Assembly (NCBI GenBank): GCA_946221765.1 | Contig: CAMIMK010000173.1 | Span: forward strand, 1-6,742 | Length of the DNA stretch: 6,742 nt | Direction of reading: 5' to 3' | Source: an uncultured Rhodovulum sp. | GTDB taxonomy: Bacteria; Pseudomonadota; Alphaproteobacteria; Rhodobacterales; Rhodobacteraceae | In this document: one piece after another, positions 1 through 5,874 of the stretch | How positions within the stretch are numbered: position 1 is the first letter of the stretch | Layout: each line of letters starts with the position of its first letter | Translations under genes and position numbers: made by a program | The notes under the pieces: generated by a model | Told to the model about the DNA's origin: nothing | The model's input: only the letters and a program-made list of their open reading frames with translations | Database searches by the model: none

Positions 1-546
1 GAGGCCGCCCTCGCCGAGGCCGACAGCCTGCTGGCGATGTCGACGGCGCTCATCGGCATCAGCCGCGCCGAGGCGGGGATCGGCATCGAGCAGTTCGGCC
101 CCGTCGACCTCGCCCGCCTCGCCGCCGACGTGGCCGAGCTCTTCGAGGCGGTGGCCGAGGACCGTGGTCTCCGCCTGACCCTCGCCCTGCCCCCGGGGCC
201 CGCCCCCACGATCTCCGGCCATGACCAGCTGCTGGCGCAGGCGCTGTCGAACCTCGTCGAGAACGCCCTGCGCCATGCCCCGGAGGGGAGCCCCGTGACC
301 CTCGGCCTCGGCCCGGGCCCCTGCCTCTGGGTGGCGGACCACGGAGCCGGCATCCCGCCTGAGGCCCGGGAGGCGGTCAAGGAACGCTTCGTCCGCCTCG
401 ACCCGAGCCGCGGCAGCGACGGCTCGGGCCTCGGCCTCGCCCTCGTGGCGGCGGTGGCCCGCCTGCACGGCGCCGCCTTCACGCTTTCGGACAACCCGGA
501 CAGCACCCCGGGCCCCGGCCTGCGCGCCGAACTCCGCTTCGAGTGA
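1..546 (+). CDS. Sensor histidine kinase, C-terminal part (5' end outside window)
   Basis: The reading frame is open from base 1 and ends at TGA 544-546. The first ~25 residues (ending LIGISRAEAG) look like the second helix of a HisKA dimerisation domain; the phosphorylated histidine must lie upstream. A linker (VDLARLAADVAELFE) leads into a complete HATPase_c domain at about residues 72-180 of the visible part. The N-box is SNLVENALRHAP, with the Mg/ATP asparagine at bases 262-264. The G1 box is DHGAGIP, followed by ERFVRLDPS (F-box region) and the G2 box SGLGLAL. All ATP-binding boxes are intact, so the kinase is probably active. By family it would autophosphorylate and pass phosphate to a response regulator. 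No regulator or sensor domain is inside the window, so the stimulus is unknown. It converges with opgH, whose stop is 95 bp away. The family call is secure; the specific pathway is not. Confidence 0.92.
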   Translation, partial: EAALAEADSLLAMSTALIGISRAEAGIGIEQFGPVDLARLAADVAELFEAVAEDRGLRLTLALPPGPAPTISGHDQLLAQALSNLVENALRHAPEGSPVTLGLGPGPCLWVADHGAGIPPEAREAVKERFVRLDPSRGSDGSGLGLALVAAVARLHGAAFTLSDNPDSTPGPGLRAELRFE

Positions 547-571
547 GCGGCAGGGGTCTGCCGCTCACTCG
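540..571 (+). terminator. Perfect 14-bp stem-loop at the kinase stop codon
   Basis: Bases 540-553 and 558-571 are exact reverse complements around a 4-nt loop (gggt). The stem contains the kinase TGA codon at 544-546. No run of T follows on either strand, so it is not a textbook intrinsic terminator. Its place between two convergent genes suggests transcription termination or 3'-end protection, possibly serving the kinase mRNA and, from the other side, the opgH mRNA, whose stop lies 71 bp away. The inverted repeat is certain; the function is inferred. Confidence 0.5.
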
Positions 572-641
572 CGGTCGATGTGCGATGCCATCGCGGCGCA
601 GCGCCCCACCCGTCCGGCGAGTCAGCGCGCCTGTTCCCGCC

Positions 642-2777
642 TCACCCCGCCGCGGGGCGCAGGCCGCCGGGTGAGGACGACCGGGTGCGGGAGAGTTCGG
701 CCATCGTCTCGGCCGAGGCGAGGACGGCATAGGCTTCCTTGGGATTGAGCCCGGCCGGGCCGACCCCATCGGCGAGCTTCAGCCGCGCGCTGGCAAGCCA
801 GGCATCGGCCTCGCCGGGGCGCCGCGCGGTTCCCCGATCGAGCCAGGCCACATGCCGCGCCAGCGCCGCGGGATCCTCGAGAAGCGCGGCGAGATCCGCC
901 GGCGGCGCGATGGCGGCGAAGCGGAGCGTCTCGTCATCGGCCGCCCGGCTGACCTCCGGCGGCCGCCGCTCCTCGGGCACCACCAGCACGCCCCGGGCGG
1001 CGAGCCAGCGCCCGGCCCGGCCGCTGGCGGCGAAGCGCGAGATCGGCACGGCGAGCAGCAGACTGACGATCGCGGGGCTCATCCAGGCGAGGAGCCGCCA
1101 GCTGATCGACCCGGCCGCGAGCGCCAGCGCCAGTCCCATGAAGACGTGGCGCTTGTGGAAGCGCCAGAGGTCGCCCCAGGGCAGGCCGTCGGCGTCGCGC
1201 GACTGGGTCTTCCAGCCGCTGTCGCGCCCGGTCAGGATCTCGATGACGGCGGAGGTCTGCGTCAGCATCATGATCGGCGCGACAAGCGCGGTCAGCAGGA
1301 TCTCGACGAGAAAGCCCGCCACCGTCTTCAGCCGCATGCCCTGGCTGACGGGATGGACGAGAAAATCCATCAGCCCGAGGATCTTCGGCAGGAACAGCAC
1401 CGCCATGCAGAGCCCGAAGAGCAGCATCGCGCGCTCGGCGTCGATCTGTGGCCAGGTGGGGAACAGCGACCAGTCCTGCAGGAAATAGTCCGGTGGCACG
1501 AGATGCGCGTGCAGCGCCAGGGCCATGCCGGCCAGCAGGAACAGGAACCAGAGCGGCGAGGCGAGATAGGAGAGCACGCCCATGGCCAGATGCAGCCGGC
1601 TGAGCGGATGCAGGCCGGTGGTCGGCAAAAGCCGGGTATGCTGGAGGTTGCCCTGGCACCAGCGCCGGTCGCGCTGCGCCAGTTCGGGAATGTTGGGCGG
1701 CGGCGCCTCGTAGCTGCCCTCGAGGTCGTCGGCCATCTTCACGCCCCAGCCCCCCCGGCGGATGAGCGCGGCCTCGACGAAATCGTGGCTGAGGATCAGC
1801 CCGCCGAAGGGCGGGTTGCCGCGCAGGAGCGGCAGTCCGGCATAGCTCGCGAAGGCCCGGGTGCGGATGATCGCGTTATGCCCCCAGTAGTTGCCGGCAT
1901 CCCCGAACCAGCCCGCGAGGCCATGGGCGAGGATCGGTCCGTAGACGCGCGCGGAGAACTGCTGGACCCGGGCGAGCGGGGTCTCGGCGCCGATCAGCCG
2001 CGGCACCGACTGCAGGAGCCCGAGCTTCGGCTCGGCCTCCATGCGCCGCGCCAGTTCGACGACGGTATCCGCCTCCATCAGGCTGTCCGCGTCGAGCACC
2101 AGCATGAAGTCATAGTCCGCGCCCCAGCGCTCGACCCAGTCCTCGATGTTGCCGGCCTTGCGGGCGGCGTTCTTCAGGCGGTGGCGGTAGAACAGGCGGT
2201 CGGCGAGCCGCGGGTCCTGCCGGGCGGCGTCGATCAGCGCCTGTTCGGCCAGCCAGGGACCGACGGTGTTGCTGTCACTGAGGATGAAGAGGTCGAAGCG
2301 GTCGCCGAAGCCCCGGTCGGCCAGCGCCCCGAGCATGGCCGCGGCCGCCCCGACGACGCGCGCCGGGTGCTCGTTATAGGCCGGAAGCAGCAGGGCGGTG
2401 CGGCTGTAGAGGCGTTCGGTCAGGTCCGGCGGCCGGCGGCTCGGGCCGCGCACGAAACCGATGACCGAGGAAACGGTGCCGAAGACCACCCAGGTGATGT
2501 TGATGGCGAAGAGCACCAGCATCACCAGCTCGACCCAGGAGAAGGAGCCGACCCCGAGCACGATCCACATCTCGTGGATCAGCGCCGCGGAGACGGCGAC
2601 GGTCAGGAGCGCGAGGACGGCCCGGGTGGTCCAGGCCTGCGGACCACCGCCCTCCGGGCGCAGCGCCCGGCCCGGCTGGCGGTGGAGATCCTGAACCGGC
2701 ATTTCCAGACCAAGCTCGGGGGGAACCGGGGCTCCTTCCCTGGCGGTCGGCTCTGGCGCCGGCCCCCCGGAATCCAT
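642..2777 (-). CDS. opgH: OPG glucosyltransferase H (membrane glycosyltransferase)
   Basis: This 711-residue inner-membrane enzyme polymerises glucose from UDP-glucose into the backbone of osmoregulated periplasmic glucans. Two membrane segments (about 53-74 and 82-109) precede a cytoplasmic GT2 domain of about 110-396. That domain has LPAYNE (131-136), SDS (167-169), the DAD motif at 229-231, the acidic HD at 331-332 and the QRDRRW product-binding motif at 368-373. Further hydrophobic segments follow at about 397-425, 447-472, 484-512, 544-566 and 568-582, then a ~125-residue cytoplasmic tail. The ATG at 2777 was chosen because it overlaps the opgG stop (TGATG) and has GGTGGA 7 nt upstream. 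The frame stays open another 208 codons into opgG, but those residues are low-complexity, Arg/Ala-rich shadow sequence. A GTG at 2789 is a less likely start. E. coli OpgH is about 847 residues; the difference is mainly a shorter N-terminus here. Confidence 0.93.
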   Translation of the reverse strand: MDSGGPAPEPTAREGAPVPPELGLEMPVQDLHRQPGRALRPEGGGPQAWTTRAVLALLTVAVSAALIHEMWIVLGVGSFSWVELVMLVLFAINITWVVFGTVSSVIGFVRGPSRRPPDLTERLYSRTALLLPAYNEHPARVVGAAAAMLGALADRGFGDRFDLFILSDSNTVGPWLAEQALIDAARQDPRLADRLFYRHRLKNAARKAGNIEDWVERWGADYDFMLVLDADSLMEADTVVELARRMEAEPKLGLLQSVPRLIGAETPLARVQQFSARVYGPILAHGLAGWFGDAGNYWGHNAIIRTRAFASYAGLPLLRGNPPFGGLILSHDFVEAALIRRGGWGVKMADDLEGSYEAPPPNIPELAQRDRRWCQGNLQHTRLLPTTGLHPLSRLHLAMGVLSYLASPLWFLFLLAGMALALHAHLVPPDYFLQDWSLFPTWPQIDAERAMLLFGLCMAVLFLPKILGLMDFLVHPVSQGMRLKTVAGFLVEILLTALVAPIMMLTQTSAVIEILTGRDSGWKTQSRDADGLPWGDLWRFHKRHVFMGLALALAAGSISWRLLAWMSPAIVSLLLAVPISRFAASGRAGRWLAARGVLVVPEERRPPEVSRAADDETLRFAAIAPPADLAALLEDPAALARHVAWLDRGTARRPGEADAWLASARLKLADGVGPAGLNPKEAYAVLASAETMAELSRTRSSSPGGLRPAAG

Positions 2778-2790
2778 CAGCTCGTCCACC
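2775..2790 (-). promoter_or_regulatory. opgH ribosome-binding site and TGATG coupling junction
   Basis: On the minus strand GGTGGA (2790-2785) sits 7 nt before ATG 2777-2775. The A of that ATG is also the last base of the opgG TGA (2779-2777). The geometry decides the opgH start and predicts coupled translation of OpgG and OpgH. Confidence 0.7.
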
Positions 2791-4279
2791 GGAACAGCCA
2801 GACTTCGCTGATCGGGGTCTGGTCGCGCACGAGCTGCAGGCGCAGCTCGACGAGATCGGCCCCGGCGGGGTCGAGTTCGAAGGCGACCCGAAGACCGCCC
2901 AGTTCGAAATTCTGCACCAGCGTCGCCGGGGTCAGCGTGCCGGTGCTGGAGCTCACCACCGCCTTCACCTGCTCGACCGGGACCTGCCCGGAGGGCGGCG
3001 GCATGAAGTCGACCACGAACCGCCTGCGGCCGCTGCCGCCCGCCCCCGACATCGAGCGGACCACCTTGTGGATGGTGTCGAGGCCCGGCGCATCCCAGCC
3101 CCAGGTCAGGCGATAGGTGAGCGCGGTCTCGCCGCCGGCCGGGATCGGCGCATGCGGGCGCCAGAAGGCCGCGATGTTGTCGTGGATCTCCTCGCCCGAG
3201 GGGATCTCCACCAGCACCACGTTGCCGCCGCCCCAGTCCCCCACCGGCTCGACCCAGAGGCTCGGCCGGCGATGGTAGAGCGCCTGCAGGTCCTCGTAGT
3301 CGGAGAAGCGCCGCGAGCGCTGGATGAGGCCGAAGCCGCGCATGCCGTCGTCGTTGAAGGTCGAGACCTGCAGGAGCCGCGGCAGGCCGAGCGGGCGCCA
3401 CAGCCGCTCGCCGGCGCCGTTCCAGATCGCGAGGCCATCGGAATCGTGGACCTGCGGCCGGAAGTCGTCGAAGCCCGACCGGTTCAGCATGCTGTAGAGG
3501 AACATCGAGGTCAGCGGCGCGACGCCGACCTGGGTGATCTCGCGCCGGGCGAACAGCGAGACCTCGACATCCATGCCGGTCATCTCGCCGGGGCGGATGG
3601 TGAAGCGGAAGGCGCCGGTGGCGCTCGGCCCGTCCAGCAGGGAGTGGATGACGATGCGGCCGTCATTCGGCGCCTCGAGCCAGTGGGCGCGGAAGAAGGG
3701 GAATTCCTCGCCCTCCTCGTCCCCGGTCCCGATCGCGAGTCCCCGCGCCGACAGGCCGTAGATCTGCCCCTTCGCGACGGCCCGGAAATAGCTCGCCCCG
3801 GCAAAAACCGCGAATTCGTCCATGACGCCGGGCGCGTTCAGCTCGGTGCGCAGCTTGAAGCCGGCGAATTCGAGCGGAGTGTCCGGGGCCGGCGGCTCGG
3901 AATGCTGGAAGGTGAACATGTCGGGCGAATACTGGACATGGCGCGCCATGCCGTCCTCGACCATGAAGATTTCGACCGGGATCTTGAAGATGAAGCCCGA
4001 ATGCATGAGGTCGGCCGTCATCCCGCGCGGCGGATCGGCGAACAGGCGCCGGTCCTCGCGGAAGCGGATCCCCTCGTAATCGGAATAGCCGAGGTTCGCC
4101 AGGGCAGGCGGCACCGCCGGCCCGGGCATGGCGAACGGCTCCGCCGCCAGCTTGCGGGCCCGTTCGAGGACCACCGACCGGGTGAAGGCAACCCCGTCCT
4201 GTGCGAGGGCCGCGCCAGGAAAAATCCGGGCCGCGAGGCCCGTTACCATTGCACCCGTAAGAAAGTCGCGCCGCATCAT
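2777..4279 (-). CDS. opgG: Glucan biosynthesis protein G/D family, periplasmic
   Basis: This 500-residue exported protein of the MdoG family (OpgG/OpgD, recently assigned glycoside hydrolase family GH186) acts on OPG chains made by OpgH. The N-terminus reads MMRRDFLTG, then a hydrophobic stretch and PGAALA|Q, giving a predicted cleavage after residue 26. The RRDFL motif resembles a twin-arginine signal, as in E. coli OpgD, whereas E. coli OpgG uses Sec. Family landmarks are YSDYEGIRF (65-73), FFRAHWLEAP (195-204), VHDSDGLAIWNGAGERLWRP (277-296), FGLIQRSRRFSDYEDLQALY (316-335), RRPSLWVEPVGDWGGGNVV (337-355) and HDNIAAFWRP (366-375). The conserved acids in HDSDG and HDNI are plausible catalytic positions. 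Tandem ATGs at 4279 and 4276 could both start; residues upstream of them are not signal-like. The 3' end overlaps opgH by one base, implying translational coupling. OpgG versus OpgD cannot be settled here. Confidence 0.92.
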   Translation of the reverse strand: MMRRDFLTGAMVTGLAARIFPGAALAQDGVAFTRSVVLERARKLAAEPFAMPGPAVPPALANLGYSDYEGIRFREDRRLFADPPRGMTADLMHSGFIFKIPVEIFMVEDGMARHVQYSPDMFTFQHSEPPAPDTPLEFAGFKLRTELNAPGVMDEFAVFAGASYFRAVAKGQIYGLSARGLAIGTGDEEGEEFPFFRAHWLEAPNDGRIVIHSLLDGPSATGAFRFTIRPGEMTGMDVEVSLFARREITQVGVAPLTSMFLYSMLNRSGFDDFRPQVHDSDGLAIWNGAGERLWRPLGLPRLLQVSTFNDDGMRGFGLIQRSRRFSDYEDLQALYHRRPSLWVEPVGDWGGGNVVLVEIPSGEEIHDNIAAFWRPHAPIPAGGETALTYRLTWGWDAPGLDTIHKVVRSMSGAGGSGRRRFVVDFMPPPSGQVPVEQVKAVVSSSTGTLTPATLVQNFELGGLRVAFELDPAGADLVELRLQLVRDQTPISEVWLFRWTS

Positions 4280-4290
4280 GACGCCATCAA

Positions 4291-4302
4291 CCCCTGATCC
4301 TT
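4291..4302 (-). promoter_or_regulatory. Likely opgG ribosome-binding region
   Basis: The minus strand carries AAGGA (4302-4298) and AGGGG (4295-4291). AGGGG is 11 nt from the first in-frame ATG (4279) and 14 nt from the second (4276), rather long spacings. An out-of-frame ATG at 4287 lies closer to AAGGA and opens a three-codon frame that ends on the real start. These are the only purine-rich stretches near the signal peptide, so they are the best candidates. Confidence 0.45.
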
Positions 4303-4311
4303 GCCCGAGAA

Positions 4312-4336
4312 TTGCCGGTCTGCCCGGCCTTGGCAA
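4312..4336 (-). other. Possible leader stem-loop upstream of opgG
   Basis: In the presumed opgG 5' leader, TTGCC (minus strand 4336-4332) can pair with GGCAA (4316-4312). An alternative GCCGG/CCGGC pairing (4328-4324 with 4318-4314) encloses a 5-nt loop. The two folds are mutually exclusive in part. The element ends about 10 nt before the first purine-rich candidate ribosome-binding site. Short GC stems are expected by chance in such DNA, so a regulatory role is only a suggestion. Confidence 0.25.
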
Positions 4337-4402
4337 CCATCTATCATCCCGCCACCCCCTGTACCGCAAGGCATGCCGGCAGCCTCAATGGCCGTTTATG
4401 CT

Positions 4403-4452
4403 GCAATGCGCAATTCACGAGAAGGGTATACCTGCAAATTTAGTCGCATTGC
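4403..4452. repeat. 8-bp inverted repeat upstream of opgG
   Basis: GCAATGCG (4403-4410) and its exact reverse complement CGCATTGC (4445-4452) have centres 42 bp apart, about four helical turns, within AT-rich intergenic DNA. The flanking bases are also similar (GCGCAATTCA versus GCGAATTTCA, in direct orientation). A dimeric regulator site is possible; chance is not excluded. Confidence 0.35.
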
Positions 4453-4498
4453 GAATTTCAGGCGTCTTTACGCTCCCTTAAGGATAGGATGCAAAGGG

Positions 4499-4684
4499 TT
4501 AACGCCGCACCGGACCACCGCTGTCCGGGGAGAGAATAACCCGGGAGCCATCGATGACCACCTTGCCCGCGTGCTCGAAGTTGACCGTGATCCGGGCGCC
4601 GATCGCGGACTGCACCTGGCCGAGACCCCAGTCGGGCTGGTCCGGGTGGCGCACGAGATCGCCCGGCTCGAGAAACTGTTGCAC
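4499..4684 (-). CDS. DUF3553 domain small protein
   Basis: This 61-residue protein begins VQQFLEPGDLVRHPDQPDWG, continues GLGQVQSAIGARITVNFEHA and GKVVIDGSRVIL, and ends at TAA (4501-4499). It matches the alphaproteobacterial DUF3553 family in length and motif. GTG at 4684 was chosen because AGGGAAGGG lies 5 nt upstream and because the family begins just before FLEPG. The frame could extend to an ATG at 4771, but that would add 29 residues unlike the family and overlap chpT. No signal peptide or membrane segment is present, so it is presumably cytoplasmic. The family function is unknown. The GDLVRHP...GLGQV...ITVNFEHAGK pattern resembles the small beta-barrel (Tudor/SH3-like) domains at the C-terminus of UvrD/PcrA helicases, which is my inference. 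It is divergent from chpT across 39 bp. Confidence 0.88.
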   Translation of the reverse strand: MQQFLEPGDLVRHPDQPDWGLGQVQSAIGARITVNFEHAGKVVIDGSRVILSPDSGGPVRR

Positions 4685-4689
4685 ACGAG

Positions 4690-4698
4690 CCCTTCCCT
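4690..4698 (-). promoter_or_regulatory. Strong ribosome-binding site fixing the GTG start of the DUF3553 gene
   Basis: The minus strand reads AGGGAAGGG (4698-4690), then five bases (CTCGT), then GTG (4684-4682). This is the best Shine-Dalgarno match in the window. It supports the GTG start over the longer ATG frame. Confidence 0.75.
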
Positions 4699-4723
4699 GC
4701 GTCGTGGCCGGACCGCGGATGTC

Positions 4724-5350
4724 ATGACCACGCCCGACCTTGGTGCCCTGATCGCCGCCCGCCTCTGCCATGATTTGATAAGCCCGATGGGCGCGATCCG
4801 CAACGGGCTAGAGCTCATGCAGATGTCCGCCAACCCCAGCGGGCCGGCGGCGGAGGTGGAACTCGTTTCCGAAAGCCTTGAGACCGCGCTGGCCAAGCTG
4901 CGCTACTACCGCCTCGCCTTCGGCCCGGCCGATCCCGAGGGACGGCAGGCCTTCACCGATGCGGTGCAGGTGACCGACGGCATGTTCGCGGGCCGCTTCA
5001 ACGTGATCTGGAATGTTGACGGCCGCGACATGGCGCGCCCCCTCGCGCAGGTCGTCTATCTCTCCATCCTCTGCCTGGAGAAGAGCATGCCGATGGGCGG
5101 GCTCGTGCAGGTCCGGATCGGGGAGGAGCGCCTCGGCCTGCAGGTCGAGGGACGCAAGATGGTGCCGCCGATGGCGCTCTGGTCGCATGTGCTGGAGGGC
5201 GCGCCGCTGTCGGAACTGCGCGCGGACGCCGTGCAGTTCGGCATCCTGCGCAACGTGCTCGTATCGACCGGCTACCGGATCGCCGGCACCTTCACCGAGA
5301 CCGGCGCGATCCTCGACCTGAGCGGCGTGACGACGCCTCAGTCCGTCTGA
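4724..5350 (+). CDS. chpT: ChpT-type histidine phosphotransferase
   Basis: This 208-residue protein belongs to the ChpT family. In Caulobacter ChpT relays phosphate from the hybrid kinase CckA to CtrA and CpdR, controlling the cell cycle; in Rhodobacteraceae it also affects motility and gene transfer agent release. The N-terminal two-helix dimerisation domain (about 1-68) carries RLCHDLISPMGAI, with His16 as the phospho-acceptor. The C-terminal half (about 75-200) is a degenerate GHKL fold. At the N-box position it reads YLSILCLEKSMPMGGLVQV, lacking the ATP-binding asparagine, and no G boxes follow, as expected for a phosphotransferase rather than a kinase. ATG 4724 was chosen because the family starts just before LGALIAARLCHDL; upstream frame (to 4301) is antisense to the DUF3553 gene and has no family similarity. 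The ribosome-binding site is weak (GGA 4 nt upstream). Its 3' end overlaps the gamma-CA gene tail-to-tail by 13 bp. Confidence 0.93.
   Translation: MTTPDLGALIAARLCHDLISPMGAIRNGLELMQMSANPSGPAAEVELVSESLETALAKLRYYRLAFGPADPEGRQAFTDAVQVTDGMFAGRFNVIWNVDGRDMARPLAQVVYLSILCLEKSMPMGGLVQVRIGEERLGLQVEGRKMVPPMALWSHVLEGAPLSELRADAVQFGILRNVLVSTGYRIAGTFTETGAILDLSGVTTPQSV
5318..5341 (-). other. Imperfect stem-loop across the gamma-CA stop codon
   Basis: CTGA (5318-5321) pairs with TCAG (5338-5341). After a 2-nt bulge, GGCG (5324-5327) pairs with CGCC (5334-5337) around a 6-nt loop. The structure contains the gamma-CA stop codon and lies inside the last codons of chpT. There is no T run, so any terminator role is speculative. 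Confidence 0.25.
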
Positions 5351-5874
5351 TCCGGGACAGGCGCCAGCCCGGCCCGGAAGCGCCGGGCATTCTCGCGATA
5401 GCGTTCGGCCGAGGCTGCCAGCCCCGCGATCTCGGCCGGGGTGAGGTCGCGCACCACCTTCGCGGGACGGCCCACGACCAGCGTCCCCTCGGGAAAGACC
5501 TTGCCCTCCGTCACGAGGGCCCCGGCCCCCACCAGCACCCGGGGGCCGATCCGGGCCCCGTTCAGGACGGTCGCTCCCATCCCCACCAGGCTGCCGTCCT
5601 CGATGGTGCAGCCATGCAGGATCGCCATGTGGCCGATGGTGCAGCCCGCCCCCACCGTGAGCGGAAAGGCGCGGTCGGTGTGGCAGATCGTGCCATCCTG
5701 CACGTTGCTGCCCGCGCCGATGACGATCGGCTCGGTATCGCCGCGCAGCACCGCGTTGAACCAGACCGAGGCCCCGGCCGCCAGTGTCACCCGGCCGATG
5801 ACCCGCGCGCCCGGCGCGATCCAGGCATCGGGCGCAAGCTCCGGCGCCACGCCGTCCAGACGATATTGGCTCAT
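5338..5874 (-). CDS. Gamma-carbonic anhydrase family protein (hexapeptide repeat)
   Basis: This 178-residue left-handed beta-helix protein is of the gamma-carbonic anhydrase/YrdA/PaaY type. Repeating [LIV]-G-x4-like hexapeptide units fill about residues 12-140, and a C-terminal helix follows (about 145-170). The metal-site residues fit the family. SVWFNAVLRGD gives Arg44 and Asp46, NVQDG gives Gln59 and Asp60, and the three zinc-ligand candidates are His65, His82 and His87 (GTICHTD and TIGHMAILHGC). Known members form trimers with metal at subunit interfaces. Some hydrate CO2, PaaY-like members hydrolyse acyl-CoA thioesters, and many show no measured activity, so the substrate is open. ATG 5874 overlaps the gmk stop in ATGA, with GAGGAG 8 nt upstream. 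It is the last gene of the yicC-gmk operon and its end overlaps the end of chpT on the opposite strand. Confidence 0.92.
   Translation of the reverse strand: MSQYRLDGVAPELAPDAWIAPGARVIGRVTLAAGASVWFNAVLRGDTEPIVIGAGSNVQDGTICHTDRAFPLTVGAGCTIGHMAILHGCTIEDGSLVGMGATVLNGARIGPRVLVGAGALVTEGKVFPEGTLVVGRPAKVVRDLTPAEIAGLAASAERYRENARRFRAGLAPVPDQTD
5367..5388 (+). terminator. GC-rich stem-loop just after chpT
   Basis: GCCCGGC (5367-5373) and GCCGGGC (5382-5388) form a perfect 7-bp stem with an 8-nt loop, beginning 17 nt after the chpT stop. Only ATTCT follows, so the T tract is poor. The site lies inside the gamma-CA coding sequence, so the repeat may simply be a by-product of GC-rich codons. It is a weak candidate chpT terminator. 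Confidence 0.3.

Larger units (their letters stand above)
4280..4498. promoter_or_regulatory. Intergenic region holding the presumed opgG promoter
   Basis: This 219-bp gap lies between the opgG start and the DUF3553 stop, both on the minus strand. Bases 4381-4500 are about 47% GC, against roughly 70% in the flanking genes, as expected of a promoter region. The gap holds an 8-bp inverted repeat (GCAATGCG 4403-4410 and CGCATTGC 4445-4452) and two 8-bp palindromes, GGTATACC (4425-4432) and CCTTAAGG (4476-4483). TATACC on the minus strand could be a -10 element, but I see no good -35 at standard spacing. No additional gene is supported. No strong terminator for the DUF3553 gene is visible, so read-through into opgG is possible. 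Confidence 0.5.

Noticed and set aside
852..3116. A 754-codon open frame on the plus strand, antisense to opgH and part of opgG
   Set aside because: Its translation is rich in Arg, Gly, Glu, His and Gln and has no recognisable domain, while the opposite strand encodes a clear glucosyltransferase. Long antisense frames are expected in very GC-rich genes.
2778..3401. N-terminal extension of the opgH frame by 208 codons
   Set aside because: The extension lies entirely within opgG in another frame, has low-complexity Arg/Ala/Pro-rich sequence, and the TGATG junction with its ribosome-binding site gives a better start.
3068..4297. A 409-codon plus-strand frame antisense to opgG
   Set aside because: No family resemblance, composition typical of shadow frames, and the other strand encodes a full MdoG-family protein.
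4475..4498. CCCTT/AAGGG as a terminator for the DUF3553 gene
   Set aside because: Only 5 bp of stem with a 14-nt loop and no T tract; too weak to annotate.
4478..4502. Two TTAA half-sites near chpT as a CtrA box
   Set aside because: The spacing is 17 bp instead of the 7 bp of the CtrA consensus (TTAA-N7-TTAA), and the pair lies more than 200 bp from the chpT start.
4301..4723. Upstream extension of chpT by 141 codons
   Set aside because: Those residues run through the opg leader and antisense to the DUF3553 gene, and show no similarity to the ChpT family, which starts near 4724.
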